In this document: one piece after another, positions 50,080-61,107 of the stretch
How the letters are laid out: each line of letters starts with the position of its first letter
Position numbering within the stretch: the stretch's first letter is position 1
Made by a program: the position numbers and the translations under genes
NCBI RefSeq assembly: GCF_026625145.1
Contig: NZ_CP113088.1
Span: 2,521,501 to 2,585,500 of the forward strand
Reading direction: 5' to 3'
Source of the DNA: Lacinutrix neustonica
GTDB taxonomy: Bacteria; Bacteroidota; Bacteroidia; Flavobacteriales; Flavobacteriaceae
Length of the DNA: 64,000 nt
The notes under the pieces: generated by a model
The model's database searches: none
Seen by the model: the letters and a program-made list of their open reading frames with translations, nothing else
Told to the model about the DNA's origin: nothing

Positions 50080-50952
50080 ATGAAATACCTAAATATAATT
50101 GCAGCCATAGCGGTGTTGGTGTCATTTACAAATTGTAGTGATGACAATAAAATTGTACCAACGGAGCCTGAAGCAAATTTGATTATTAAGTTTCAATTTG
50201 ATCCTGCTCAAGAGCGTCTCAATAATTTAGGGGAACCCGCTGCAGTAGCGGCCGGTAATGCCGCACAATCTCCGGATTTCGCAAGAATGAGTGCTAATTA
50301 CATTGAGTTTGCACCCAATGCAACAACGCTTTTAGGAGAGGGGGAGATTGTTTTTGAAGGGCCAAAAACTACTGCAGGAGGAAGCAATGCCATCGATTTT
50401 CAAAACGTAACCTTTGCTGGAGACGGTGACACGTTTCTTACCATTCCATTAAATGATGTAGCGGTTGGTAATTATAAATGGGTTCGTGTGTCATTAGCTT
50501 ATCAAGAAGGTGCTATTCAGTTGTTGTCTAATGGAGTTGACTACACAGGAACGCTAGCAAGTTTTGTAGGTTATAATAACTATATTACTTCCTTCGACTT
50601 AAACGGAAGCACTATTGAAGTTAATGATAATAAATCACAAGGGTTTTGGGCTTTCGAAACACAGGGATTCACGGTTCAAGGTCAGGCTCCGGAGGGAGCG
50701 ACCACGGTTCCAAATCCGTTATTTAATTCTTCTCCAATACCCCAAGGATCGTGTGTGGTAACGGGTGAATTTGAAAATGGTCTCACCCTTACAGGAAATG
50801 AAACTAACGATGTTAGAGTGACACTCTCCTTTTCGATTAATAATAGTTTTGAATGGACAGAAGTAAACGCCGATGGGAAATATGAACCAAATGCTGGAGA
50901 ACAAGTGGTTGATATGGGGCTTCGTGGATTGATCCCCATAGTTGCAAATTAA
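50080..50952 (+). CDS. Hypothetical lipoprotein
   Basis: 290 aa, intact. The lipobox is in AAIAVLVSFTNC. The mature protein is beta-rich with Ser/Gly/Asn content (LIIKFQFDPAQERLNNLG, FLTIPLNDVAVGNYKWVRVSLAY, VVTGEFENGLTLTGNE, VRVTLSFSINNSFEW) and ends in GEQVVDMGLRGLIPIVAN. The style resembles MbnP-like and DUF4382-like surface lipoproteins, but no family is assigned. It lies 46 bp downstream of the Asp-box protein and may be co-transcribed. Confidence 0.75.
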   Translation: MKYLNIIAAIAVLVSFTNCSDDNKIVPTEPEANLIIKFQFDPAQERLNNLGEPAAVAAGNAAQSPDFARMSANYIEFAPNATTLLGEGEIVFEGPKTTAGGSNAIDFQNVTFAGDGDTFLTIPLNDVAVGNYKWVRVSLAYQEGAIQLLSNGVDYTGTLASFVGYNNYITSFDLNGSTIEVNDNKSQGFWAFETQGFTVQGQAPEGATTVPNPLFNSSPIPQGSCVVTGEFENGLTLTGNETNDVRVTLSFSINNSFEWTEVNADGKYEPNAGEQVVDMGLRGLIPIVAN

Positions 50953-51038
50953 TTTCAATTTAGTGTGGTGTTATACAACGATGACTGTAACAATTTAATA
51001 CATTGGTTGTCTTTTTATAAACGATAAACCTCTCGATT

Positions 51039-52258
51039 ATGAAAAAATTTCTACTGTTATTCTTCTTTATAGCTATTCATATAACCATTAAGGCTCAGGA
51101 GTACTCGGAGTTTTCAAGGCTTATACAATACAATCGGAGGCTTTCGAAAAAGCAAGAGAAATAAGGATTTGGGTGCCTTTTTCTTATACCGAAACCAAAG
51201 AGAGTTATCCGGTTATTTATCTTTTTGATGGCCAATTTGATGCTTTGTTTGACATGACCACAGGGATTAGTGATTACATGTCGCAGACGGGATTAGCCTC
51301 AGAATACATTATTGTAGGTGTTAAAACCGAAGACAGGCCAAAAGAATTTACGCCAACATTTTTAAATCCAAAAACGGGTGCAAACTGGAAAGATAAAGGA
51401 GATGTGGGCAACGCTAAACTACTAGAAATCCATTTACAAAAAGAAGTATTTCCTTTTGTTGAAAAGCAGTATAGAACTACGCCTTTTAGAGTCGCCATTG
51501 GTCATTCTCTAGGAGGGACGTTTCTATTGAATACTATTTTGGATCAGCCTTCCTTTTTTAAAAGTATTATTGCCATTAGCCCAAACATTACTTACGATTT
51601 CGAACAATTAGTGACACGATTCTCAGAATTCACTGATAAAAATAAGGTGCTCAATAAAACCATTTATATTTCTACAGGTACAGCGGAGCGCTTGGAGGAA
51701 GTCTTTAAGCCATCGACGATAAAGTTAGATAGTGTTTTAAAAAATGCCGATTTAAAAGGACTAAATTATAGGTTTGAAGTTTTGGAAGGTTTAAATCATT
51801 CTGAAACTCCAATAGTGAGTATCTCAAAGGGAATGAATCAAATATCAAAAATTTGGAACTTATCAGAAGTGCAACAAGAGCATTTTCTCAAAGATACGTC
51901 AGATACATTCATTAATCACCTTAAGGCATTTTACAAAAATAAATCTAGGTGGGCAGGTTATGACATCATCCCGTCTGCTGATGAAGCGAATGGTTTTGGT
52001 TATTTTGTTTTTCATGAAGGGGATGCAAATCTTGGTCTTGAAATTATTGATTGGGCCTTAAAATTGTATCCAAATAATGTTAATTTATATGACAGTAAGG
52101 GTGAAATGCTCGAAGCGCAAGAAAAATTTAAAGAGGCTTCTGTGTATTATAAAAAAGCTCTAGATAAATTAGAAACTAAAAAAGAAGAATATGATGAAGA
52201 AAACTATAACTATTACAAAGCGATTTATTTAAAAAACTTAGAGAGAGTAAATAAATAA
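51039..52258 (+). CDS. Secreted esterase, alpha/beta hydrolase (esterase D/Fes type; one frameshift)
   Basis: About 406 aa from ATG 51039, with signal peptide FLLLFFFIAIHITIKAQ. The frame breaks near 51105: TACTCGGAG stands for TACTCCGGAG, restoring EYSGVFKAYTIQSEAFEK. The putative esterase domain has IYLFDGQFDALFD, the nucleophile elbow AIGHSLGGTFLLN and late LEGLNHSETP with the probable catalytic His. The C-terminal ~90 residues look like a TPR pair (NVNLYDSKGEMLEAQEKFKEA). Such enzymes cleave siderophore esters or acyl groups; the substrate here is unknown. Confidence 0.85.
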
Positions 52259-52367
52259 CCCTAATAGGTAAATACTCTTTTTTAGACTATTTAATGATTT
52301 AACTTAAACCCATTCTAAATTTCGACGAAAACAGTATTTAAAATTTGTTTGACCAGCTAACAGGCGT

Positions 52368-52375
52368 TATCTTTG
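52368..52375 (+). promoter_or_regulatory. -7 box of the sdh operon
   Basis: TATCTTTG, a perfect match, with TTTG 16 bp upstream and 27 bp before the sdhC start. Confidence 0.7.
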
Positions 52376-52402
52376 TGCAACAAATAATTAACTACATACA
52401 TA

Positions 52403-53078
52403 ATGAGCGGAATTTTAAATTCGTCAATAGGAAGAAAGTTTGCCATGGCACTTTCGGCACTCTTTCTAATGGTTTTTTTACTTCAACATTTTGCAATTAA
52501 TATTTTATCGGTATTCAGTCCAGATACTTTTAACGAAGCCTCTCATTTTATGGGAACCTTTTGGGCGGTACAGTATTTGTTGCAGCCGGTGTTAATTTTC
52601 GGGGTTGTTTTTCACTTCGTTATGGGTTTTGTTTTAGAGATAAGAAACAGAAAAGCCGGACAAATTAGTTATGCTAAAAATAATGGTGCTGCCAATTCAA
52701 CTTGGATGAGTCGTAACATGATTTGGAGTGGACTAGCGATTTTAGCTTTTATAGTACTTCATTTTATTGATTTTTGGTTGCCGGAAATTAACACAAAATA
52801 TATTGTGGGAGATCTGTCTCGGAACGTTGCCTAACGGTGAGTTTAGATATTATGAGGAACTCGTTCACAAATTTGTAAATCCCGTTAGAGTTGGCGCCTA
52901 TGTGATTGCATTTGTATTCTTAGCACTACACTTATTACATGGTTTCAATTCGGCATTTCAATCGATTGGAGCAAATAACAAATACACAAAAGGATTAAAA
53001 GGATTTAGTAAAATCTATGCTATAGGAATTCCATTAGGATTCATCTTTATTGCATTGTTTCATCATTTTAATCATTAA
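52403..53078 (+). CDS. sdhC: Succinate dehydrogenase cytochrome b subunit (one frameshift)
   Basis: About 224 aa of the b558 type: five membrane helices (SALFLMVFLLQHFAINIL, LLQPVLIFGVVFHFVMGFVL, WSGLAILAFIVLHFIDFWLP, VGAYVIAFVFLALHLLHGF, IYAIGIPLGFIFIALFHHF) with several His that can ligate heme. The frame breaks near 52818: TCTCGGAACG stands for TCCGGAACG, restoring GDLSGTLPNGEF. It anchors SdhAB and passes electrons to menaquinone. It is the first gene of sdhCAB. Confidence 0.93.
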
Positions 53079-53093
53079 ATAATAGAGAGATTT

Positions 53094-55091
53094 ATGGCTT
53101 TAGATTCTAAAATACCTCAAGGTCCAATTGAAGACAAATGGACGAATTATAAAAACCACATTGACTTAGTTAACCCAGCGAACAAACGTAACATTGATGT
53201 TATCGTTGTAGGTACTGGATTGGCTGGTGGTTCTGCTGCAGCTACTTTGGCAGAATTGGGATATAACGTAAAGGCGTTCTGTTTTCAGGATTCTCCAAGA
53301 CGTGCGCATTCCATTGCTGCTCAAGGCGGAATTAATGCTGCAAAAAACTATCAGGGTGATGGGGATTCTACCTATCGCTTATTTTACGATACTGTAAAAG
53401 GTGGCGATTACCGTTCGCGTGAAGCAAACGTATACCGTTTGGCTGAAGTGTCTGCTAATATAATCGATCAGTGTGTGGCACAAGGCGTTCCTTTTGCTCG
53501 CGAGTATGGTGGATTGCTAGACAACCGTTCGTTTGGTGGCGTATTAGTATCACGAACGTTTTATGCAGCAGGACAAACAGGGCAACAATTATTATTAGGC
53601 GCTTACTCGGCTATGAACCGTCAAATAGGTCGTGGTAAGATTAAAATGTACAACCGTCATGAAATGTTAGACGTTGTAAAAGTTGATGGTAAAGCACGAG
53701 GGATTATAACGCGTAACTTAATCACTGGAGAAATTGAACGGCATTCTGCGCATGCCGTGGTTCTTGGAACTGGTGGCTATGGTAATGTTTTCTTCTTATC
53801 CACCAATGCGATGGGAAGTAATGTAACTGCAGCATGGAAAGCACATAAAAGAGGCGCATATTTTGCAAATCCTTGTTATACACAAATTCACCCTACTTGT
53901 ATTCCCGTTTACGGAGACCATCAGTCTAAATTAACATTGATGTCTGAGTCATTAAGAAATGACGGACGTATTTGGGTGCCAAAACATAAAAAAGATGTAG
54001 AGGCAATTAGAAATAAAACATTAAAACCAACACAGCTTGCTGAAGCCGATCGTGATTATTACTTAGAGCGTCGCTATCCAGCCTTTGGTAACTTAGTGCC
54101 TCGTGATGTGGCCTCTCGTGCTGCGAAAGAACGTTGTGATGCTGGTTTTGGAGTGAATGCTACTGGTGAAGCGGTCTATCTAGATTTCGCCTCAGCCATT
54201 CAGCGTTATGGAAAGGAACAAGCGCACGTTAAGGGATTAGATGAAAATGATGCGGTTTTAGTTAAGAAATTAGGTCAAGAGGTTGTTAAAAATAAGTACG
54301 GTAACTTATTCCAAATGTATGAGAAAATCGTTGACGAGAATCCATACGAAACGCCAATGATGATTTACCCAGCAGTACATTATACTATGGGAGGTATCCG
54401 GGTAGACTACAACTTGATGACTACGGTTCCAGGATTGTATGCGATTGGAGAAGCCAATTTCTCAGATCACGGTGCAAATAGATTGGGTGCTTCGGCACTT
54501 ATGCAAGGTTTAGCAGATGGTTATTTTGTGTTACCTTATACTATTGGTGATTATTTATCTGATGATATTCGTACAGGGCCTATTTCAACAGACACTAAAG
54601 AGTTTGAAGAGGCTGAAGCTGAAGTAAGAAAAAATATAGAGCACTTAATTAATAATAAAGGATCGCATTCTGTCGATTATTTCCACAAGAGATTAGGTAA
54701 AATCATGTGGAACAAATGTGGAATGGCTAGAAACGCTGAAGATTTAAAATCGGCAATTACTGAGATTTCAGAATTAAGAGCTGAGTTTTGGAAAGACGTT
54801 CGCGTACCAGGAACAGCTAATGAATTCAATGAAGAATTAGCAAAAGCAGGTCGTGTTGCAGATTTCTTAGAACTTGGAGAATTGTTCGCTAAAGATGCTT
54901 TAGAAAGAGAAGAATCTGCTGGGGGTCACTTTAGAGAAGAATATCAAACACCGGAAGGAGAAGCGATGCGCCGTAAGGAATTTCAGTACGTATCTGCCTG
55001 GGAGTATAAAGGGGAGCCCAAAGATGCTGTCCTTCATAAAGAAGCATTAGCATACGAAAACATAGAAGTTAAAGAAAGAAGTTATAAATAA
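53094..55091 (+). CDS. sdhA: Succinate dehydrogenase flavoprotein subunit
   Basis: 665 aa, intact. Oxidises succinate to fumarate in the TCA cycle at the inner membrane. The FAD-binding [17 protein letters not shown], the covalent FAD region [25 protein letters not shown], the active-site Arg block ([16 protein letters not shown]), [10 protein letters not shown] and [18 protein letters not shown] are all present. It lies 16 bp after sdhC and 10 bp before sdhB. Confidence 0.97.
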   Translation: MALDSKIPQGPIEDKWTNYKNHIDLVNPANKRNIDVIVVGTGLAGGSAAATLAELGYNVKAFCFQDSPRRAHSIAAQGGINAAKNYQGDGDSTYRLFYDTVKGGDYRSREANVYRLAEVSANIIDQCVAQGVPFAREYGGLLDNRSFGGVLVSRTFYAAGQTGQQLLLGAYSAMNRQIGRGKIKMYNRHEMLDVVKVDGKARGIITRNLITGEIERHSAHAVVLGTGGYGNVFFLSTNAMGSNVTAAWKAHKRGAYFANPCYTQIHPTCIPVYGDHQSKLTLMSESLRNDGRIWVPKHKKDVEAIRNKTLKPTQLAEADRDYYLERRYPAFGNLVPRDVASRAAKERCDAGFGVNATGEAVYLDFASAIQRYGKEQAHVKGLDENDAVLVKKLGQEVVKNKYGNLFQMYEKIVDENPYETPMMIYPAVHYTMGGIRVDYNLMTTVPGLYAIGEANFSDHGANRLGASALMQGLADGYFVLPYTIGDYLSDDIRTGPISTDTKEFEEAEAEVRKNIEHLINNKGSHSVDYFHKRLGKIMWNKCGMARNAEDLKSAITEISELRAEFWKDVRVPGTANEFNEELAKAGRVADFLELGELFAKDALEREESAGGHFREEYQTPEGEAMRRKEFQYVSAWEYKGEPKDAVLHKEALAYENIEVKERSYK

Positions 55092-55100
55092 AGAAAAGCT

Positions 55101-55848
55101 ATGAATTTAACGTTAAAAATATGGCGTCAAAAAGATGCTAACGATAAAGGGAAAATGGTTGATTACAAAATCAGCGATATCTCTCCGAGACATGTCTTTT
55201 CTTGAAATGTTAGACGTTTTAAATAACGAATTAATAGAAAAAGGCGATGAGCCAGTATCTTTCGACCATGATTGTCGTGAAGGTATATGTGGGTCATGTT
55301 CATTATATATCAATGGCGAAGCCCATGGTCCAGATCGTGGCGTAACGACTTGCCAGCTGCATATGCGTATGTTTAAGGATGGAGATACCATTTTTATAGA
55401 ACCCTTTAGAGCAAAAGCGTTTCCTGTAATAAAAGATTTAGTTGTAGATAGAACCGCGTTTGATCGTATTCAGCATGCTGGAGGGTTCATTTCGGTAAAT
55501 ACTTCAGGAAATACCATTGATGCGAATACCATTCCAGTTAATAAAGCAGATGCAGATGATGCGTTTTCTGCTGCGACCTGTATTGGGTGTGGCGCTTGTG
55601 TGGCCTCTTGTAAGAACTCTAGTGCGATGTTATTTGTTGGCGCTAAGGTGTCTCAATTTGCACTATTACCACAGGGGCAGGTGGAAGCTACAGATCGGGT
55701 GTTAAATATGGTAAAGCAAATGGATGATGAAGGCTTTGGTAACTGTACAAATACAGGTGCTTGTGAAGTGGAATGCCCAAAAGGAATTTCACTAGAAAAT
55801 ATTGCGCGTATGAATCGTGAGTATTTAGCAGCGAGCTTAAAAGGATAA
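55101..55848 (+). CDS. sdhB: Succinate dehydrogenase iron-sulfur subunit (one frameshift)
   Basis: About 248 aa from ATG 55101 ([17 protein letters not shown]). The frame breaks near 55187: TCTCCGAGACATG stands for TCTCCGGACATG, restoring [12 protein letters not shown]. The [2Fe-2S] ligands lie in [15 protein letters not shown] and VTTCQLHM. The 4Fe and 3Fe clusters use [15 protein letters not shown] and [16 protein letters not shown]. It transfers electrons from SdhA to the membrane subunit. A terminator follows. Confidence 0.95.
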
Positions 55849-55889
55849 CAATTATTACTCCAAGGAGTCGTTAAAGAATTTCAATAATT

Positions 55890-55921
55890 AAAAAACCCAA
55901 GTTTAAACACTTGGGTTTTTT
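55890..55921. terminator. Terminator of the sdh operon
   Basis: The stem AAAAAACCCAAGT / ACTTGGGTTTTTT, 40 bp after sdhB. Confidence 0.85.
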
Positions 55922-55943
55922 AGTACATTTACATAAAACAAGT

Positions 55944-56897
55944 ATGATGAACCGTTTTACTTTTCTATTATGTTTTGCTTTAGTTTTCCTTAATTGTAAA
56001 GGGCAACAAACAAAAAATGCCCCTGTGGGCAAACAGGAAGTTACGAATAATAACATTGAGAATTACTGTTTTGATACACAAGTGCTCCTAGAGGATATTA
56101 AGGAACTTTCGTCTGATGCATATGAAGGTAGAAGAACCGGGACTCAAGGTGCAGAAAAAGCCAAAAACTACGTTATAGAACGTTTTTCCCAATTAGGAGC
56201 TAAACCTTTAGGAGTCAAATACGAACAACCTTTTCAGTTTTCATCCTTCGGCAAATCATATGAAGCAACCAATATTTTAGCCTTGATAAAAGGTACAGAA
56301 AGCTCACAGGGGTATATCGTTTTATCCGCACATTACGATCATGAAGGTGTAAAAAATGGTCAAATTTATAATGGAGCAGACGATGATGCATCAGGCATAA
56401 GTGCACTATTTGCTTTTGCATCCTATTTTAAAAATAATCCACCAAAACACCATGTGATTACGGCGGCTTTTGACGCTGAAGAATTAGGCTTAAAAGGCGC
56501 ATACCATTATGTTCAAAACCCATTGATCCCAAAAGAAAGTCTCAAGCTCAATTTAAATATGGATATGATAAGCCGTAGTGCCAATAATGAGCTGTTTGCT
56601 ATTGGCTCACGGTACTACCCACAATTAAAACCGGCAATAGAAACTTTTAAAGGTTTAGGGAAAGCACGTCTGTTAATTGGCCATGAAGGTTTAGATAAGG
56701 GAGATAACTGGACGAATTCAAGTGATCACGCCGCATTTCATAAAGCAAAAATTCCATTTATTTATTTTGGGGTTCCGGACCATGAAGATTACCATAAACC
56801 AACAGATGATTTTGAGCGTATAGACCACCAGTTTTATAAAGATGCTGTACAAACCATCATTCGTGTCTTTGAAGTGTATGACGCGATGCCACTTTAA
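55944..56897 (+). CDS. M28-family zinc metallopeptidase, lipoprotein
   Basis: About 317 aa, intact; ATG 55944 gives the lipobox FALVFLNC. The di-zinc ligands of M28 are visible in order: SAHYDHEG (His, Asp), YNGADDDASG (Asp), FDAEELGLKG (catalytic Glu pair), LNMDMIS (Asp) and SSDHAAFHKAKIP (His). It is an envelope aminopeptidase. It lies 11 bp before the MutS-like gene, so the two are probably co-transcribed. Confidence 0.9.
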   Translation: MMNRFTFLLCFALVFLNCKGQQTKNAPVGKQEVTNNNIENYCFDTQVLLEDIKELSSDAYEGRRTGTQGAEKAKNYVIERFSQLGAKPLGVKYEQPFQFSSFGKSYEATNILALIKGTESSQGYIVLSAHYDHEGVKNGQIYNGADDDASGISALFAFASYFKNNPPKHHVITAAFDAEELGLKGAYHYVQNPLIPKESLKLNLNMDMISRSANNELFAIGSRYYPQLKPAIETFKGLGKARLLIGHEGLDKGDNWTNSSDHAAFHKAKIPFIYFGVPDHEDYHKPTDDFERIDHQFYKDAVQTIIRVFEVYDAMPL

Positions 56898-56908
56898 TAT
56901 TTTATTTC

Positions 56909-58677
56909 ATGACAAATTCGCACAAGATTTATACTATAAATATTGAAAAATATAAGAAAGCAGTATCTAAAATATACAAGCAACTTTCGGGATTAAGTAT
57001 TGCAAGGTTAGCCGTTTTTTTAGCAACCATTTTAGGGGTTTACATTGCATTTAATAATTGGCAAATAGCGCTAACTATTGGGTTTTTAGGAGTTGTTGCG
57101 TTTTTATATTTACTTTCTAGGTACACAAACTTAAAGGCAAAATATAATCTCGAAAAAGCGTTAGTAGCCATTAATGAAGAAGAACTAAAAATTGCTTTTG
57201 GAGACTTTCATCACAAAAACGAAGGATTAGTGTTTCAAGATCCCAAGCATAATTTTGCCTTGGACATTGATTTATTTGGACGTGGTTCTTTCTTTCAATT
57301 TATAGACCGAACCGTTATTAATGAAGGGACTCAGGATTTAGCAAAAGCTTTATTAGCCAACAATATTAAAGAAATCACAAGCCGTCAAGAAGCAATAAAA
57401 GAACTAGCCTCAAAATTAGATTGGAGACAGGACTATCAAGCGAAAGCCAGTTTAATAAAAGTAGAGACCAAATCTAAAACCATTATTACATGGTTACAGT
57501 CTCATCAGTCGTTTTTACCTTCACTAATGAAATGGCTGCCAATGGTCTTTTCAATAGCATCTTTAGTACTCATTATTCTTGCTTTTACGGTGATTTTGCC
57601 TGGACTATACTTAGGGTTTTGGTTGCTGTTAGGGTTATTCATAACCGGGCGCTATTTAAAAAAAATAAATAATTTGGCGGCGCACACAGATAGCATTCGA
57701 GACACGTTTAGGCAGTATGCGCAGTTGTTAGAAGGTATAGAGAATGAAACGTTTACTTCGCCAATGCTGCGGCAAAAACAAGGACAAATTCAACTAAAAG
57801 ATAAAAAAGCATCTCGTATCTTAAAAGAATTATCTAAAGCCATGGATGCTTTAGATAATAGAAGCAACCTTATTTCTGCTATTTTTGGAAATGGTTTTTT
57901 TTTAACCGATTTGCGAAACAGTTTCGCTATAGAGCAATGGATAGAAACCTACAAAGACACCGTAGAGGATTGGTTTGAAGTGGTTTCTTTTTTTGATGCT
58001 TTTAATAGCTTGGGTAATTATGCTTTTAACCATGAGCAGTATGTCTATCCCGAGATTGTTGGAGAAAAAGGCCATACAAAAGTGTTAAGTTTAGGACATC
58101 CCTTACTAAAATCAGAGAAGCGCATTGATAACGATTTCGAAATAAAAAACCAGCAGTTTTATATTATAACAGGGGCTAATATGGCTGGGAAAAGCACGTT
58201 TTTACGTACCGTATCTTTGCATATGGTTATGGCAAATATAGGCTTACCCGTTTGTGCGAAAAGCAGTGTGTATAGTCCGATAAAGCTGATCACGAGCATG
58301 CGAACGTCGGATTCTTTGACCGATGATAGCTCCTACTTTTTTAGTGAATTAACAAGACTAAAATATATTGTAGATGCCATTAAAGAAGATAATTACTTCA
58401 TTATTCTAGATGAAATCCTCAAAGGCACAAACAGTACAGACAAAGCCATTGGGTCAAGAAAGTTTGTTGAGAAACTGGTAGCCAGTCATGCCACGGGAAT
58501 TATAGCCACACACGATTTAAGTTTATGTGAGATAGAAACCGCATTAGATGAAGTAGAGAATTATTACTTCGATGCTCAAATAATCGATGATGAGCTGTAT
58601 TTTGATTATACGTTTAAAAAGGGAATTTGCCGAATATGAATGCGAGCTTCTTATTGAAGAAAATGGATATTGTTTAG
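56909..58677 (+). CDS. MutS-like membrane ATPase (one frameshift at the C-terminus)
   Basis: About 589 aa. Two pairs of membrane helices lie near the N-terminus and at ~200-250 (SIARLAVFLATILGVYIAF, MVFSIASLVLIILAFTVILP). A MutS-type core and ATPase follow, with Walker A (TGANMAGKSTFLRT), Walker B (FIILDEILKGTNSTDKA) and GIIATHDLSLCEI. It has no mismatch-recognition domain, so it is not MutS itself; such proteins are common in Bacteroidetes and uncharacterised. The last residues are restored by CCGGAATATG for CCGAATATG near 58631 (CRNMNASFLLKKMDIV). Confidence 0.88.
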
Positions 58678-58770
58678 AAAATATAATCTAAAAACCTGAA
58701 GTTTCTTAATTTCTCCTTATTTCCTAATTTTAAAGCGTCTCATTTTATAATCTCAGGCCATTCTTACAGT

Positions 58771-58808
58771 AAAAAAAAAGACCTCACCCGTTTTTAAAAA
58801 GGTGAGGG
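58771..58808 (-). terminator. Terminator of the S46 peptidase gene
   Basis: On the minus strand the stem CCTCACC / GGTGAGG is followed by a run of nine Ts. Confidence 0.7.
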
Positions 58809-58835
58809 CTGAAATGGTGTAAACTATAAAAGGGA

Positions 58836-60945
58836 CTAAATACGCTCTACGGTTTGTTCTTTTTTAGGGTGGACCAATGTCATCTCCTCAATCAACCGCG
58901 TCGCACCCGCAAACTTATCGACTATAAATAACACATAGCGGGCGTCAACCATAATGTTACGGCAAATCTCAGGATCGTAATTCATGTCACTCATTGTGCC
59001 TTCCCGGACCCGATCAAAATTTAATCCAACAAGATTACCATGGGCATCTATGGCAGGACTTCCGAGTTTCCACCTGTAGTATGATTGGTGCCTAAAAAGC
59101 ACAATGGCATTTTACCTTCAGCATCTGCATATGGGCCGTAATCTTTACTTTCGTATAAATCAAGTAGTTTTTGAGGAACATCAAATTCATAATCTCCAGG
59201 GATATACTTTTCTATGACACCTGCTAAGTGACTTACGGGCTCATAATACACCGCATCTCGTGGAGAATAACCGCGTACCTGGCCATAAGTGACTCTTAAA
59301 GTACTATTGGCGTCCGGAAAATAGCGTGCTTTAGGTAAAGCCTCCATTAGCGCGGTCATGTATTTTGTTTGTAATGCTGTAATTGCTTGGTTTTTTTGCT
59401 GAAACTCGGGTCAATTACGTTTGTAAATTCCTGTATAATGGGCTTGGCATAGGCATAGGCCGCGTCTTTATTTAATTGTTCAAGGACTTCTTTATGGTTG
59501 CCCTCTAACAGAGCTAAAGCAGATTCTAAATGAGTAAATGCTGTTTTGTCATAGACTGAAGCTTCTACATTGTTGGGGGAATAAAGAGGCATGACACGGG
59601 TATAAACACCTTTGTCTAAAGTCACGTCATAGTTTTTATGAATACCTTTTAATCGTTTGATAAGGTCGGTCCTTGCTTTCTCAAAATCTTCGGGATTCGC
59701 TTTTATGGCTTGCTCCATTTGATAGGCTCTATACGTGATTTGCATGAGTTCATTAGTGACCATAAATACCTCAATGAAATTCCGGCGCTTAATGTTTATA
59801 GCTTCAAAATCTTTATATAAACGGTCGAATTCTGGTAAAATGAATCCGTATTTTTCTACTAAGTTTTTTTTCTTTAAAGCTGATGTGAATTCGGTTTCAA
59901 ATTGACGACGCTCTGCAACCGCATTGCTTTTTTCAATACCTAAATTTTCTCCAATCCATTTTTTCCATGCGTTGGCGATTCGTGCTTGTTTTGAGGCATA
60001 TTTAATTCTCACGGCGTCACTAGATTTCATGGCAGCATCAATAACCTTTAATGCTGCTTCACGAATCGCAATATTACTAGGATTAAAATCTTTAGTGATA
60101 TGTTCTATGGCAACGGCTGGTAAATATTCGTTCGTTTTACCTGGAAACCCAAAAACTAGTGTGAAATCACCTTCTTCAATACCATCTAAAGAAATGGGTA
60201 AAAAGTGCTTTGGCTGGTAAGGCTTATTGTCTTTACTATATTTTGCTGGACGATTATTAGCATCTGCATAAATACGAAACATGGAGAAATCCCCGGTATG
60301 CCTCGGGAACACCCAGTTGTCTGTATCACTTCCAAATTTACCTATACTCGTTGGGGGTGCACCAACCAAGCGAATGTCTTCAAAACGTTCGGTAACAAAT
60401 AAAAAATACTGATTGCCTTTATAAAACGACTTGATTTTGGTGTCTTGCCAGGCCTCTTTTGTTGTTTTAGCTTCAATCGCATTACTGTTTTTAGAGATGA
60501 GGGCTTGCTTTTCCTTTTCGGTCATCACTTCATTGACATCCTTTAGAACTTGTGAGGTAATATCTTCTATACGCACTATAAATTCTATAAATAAGCCTGG
60601 GTTTGGTAATTCATCTTCTAAATTCATAGCCCAAAAACCATCCTTTAAGTAATCGTTTTCTAACGAAGAATGCGATTGAATTTGGGAATACCCACAGTGA
60701 TGATTGGTTAAAATTAAACCTTGATCACTAATTATTTCACTGGTACAGCCCCCATTAAAATGGCCAATAGCATCTTTCAAGCTTGAATTATTTACATCGT
60801 AAATATCTTTTGCGGTTAGTTTGCTGCCAAGGTTGGCCATCTCGCTTTCATTCATGCCTTCTAAGAGAGAAGGAATCCACATGCCACCTTGTTGAGCAGA
60901 AAGGTTTATGGATACAAAAAGTAATAGGAATTTTAACAATTTCAT
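58836..60945 (-). CDS. S46-family dipeptidyl peptidase (DPP7/DPP11-like; two frameshifts)
   Basis: About 703 aa, with signal peptide LLKFLLLFVSINLSAQ. The S46 features are GGMWIPSLLEGMNESEM, the catalytic His block ILTNHHCGYSQIQSHSS, and the catalytic Ser block TTGGNSGSPAIDAHGNLVGLNFD. The breaks near 59403 (CCCGAGTTTC for CCCGGAGTTTC, restoring DPEFQQKNQAITALQ) and 59063 (AACTCGGAAG for AACTCCGGAAG, restoring the NSGSPA serine motif itself) are CCGGA errors. It removes dipeptides in the periplasm for amino-acid nutrition; DPP7 versus DPP11 specificity is not resolved here. Confidence 0.93.
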
Positions 60946-61107
60946 AGGTATAGTATTATTTGGGACGTTTTCAAATATAAAAAATTGGTTATTTTAATGA
61001 ACATGATTTTAAGAATAGTTCTAAACTTTAACATTAAACCATTAGAAAAGAGAGGTTTTTAAAAGAAGTTCGTGATATTGTATTTTTAATGACTCTTAAA
61101 ACTCAAA

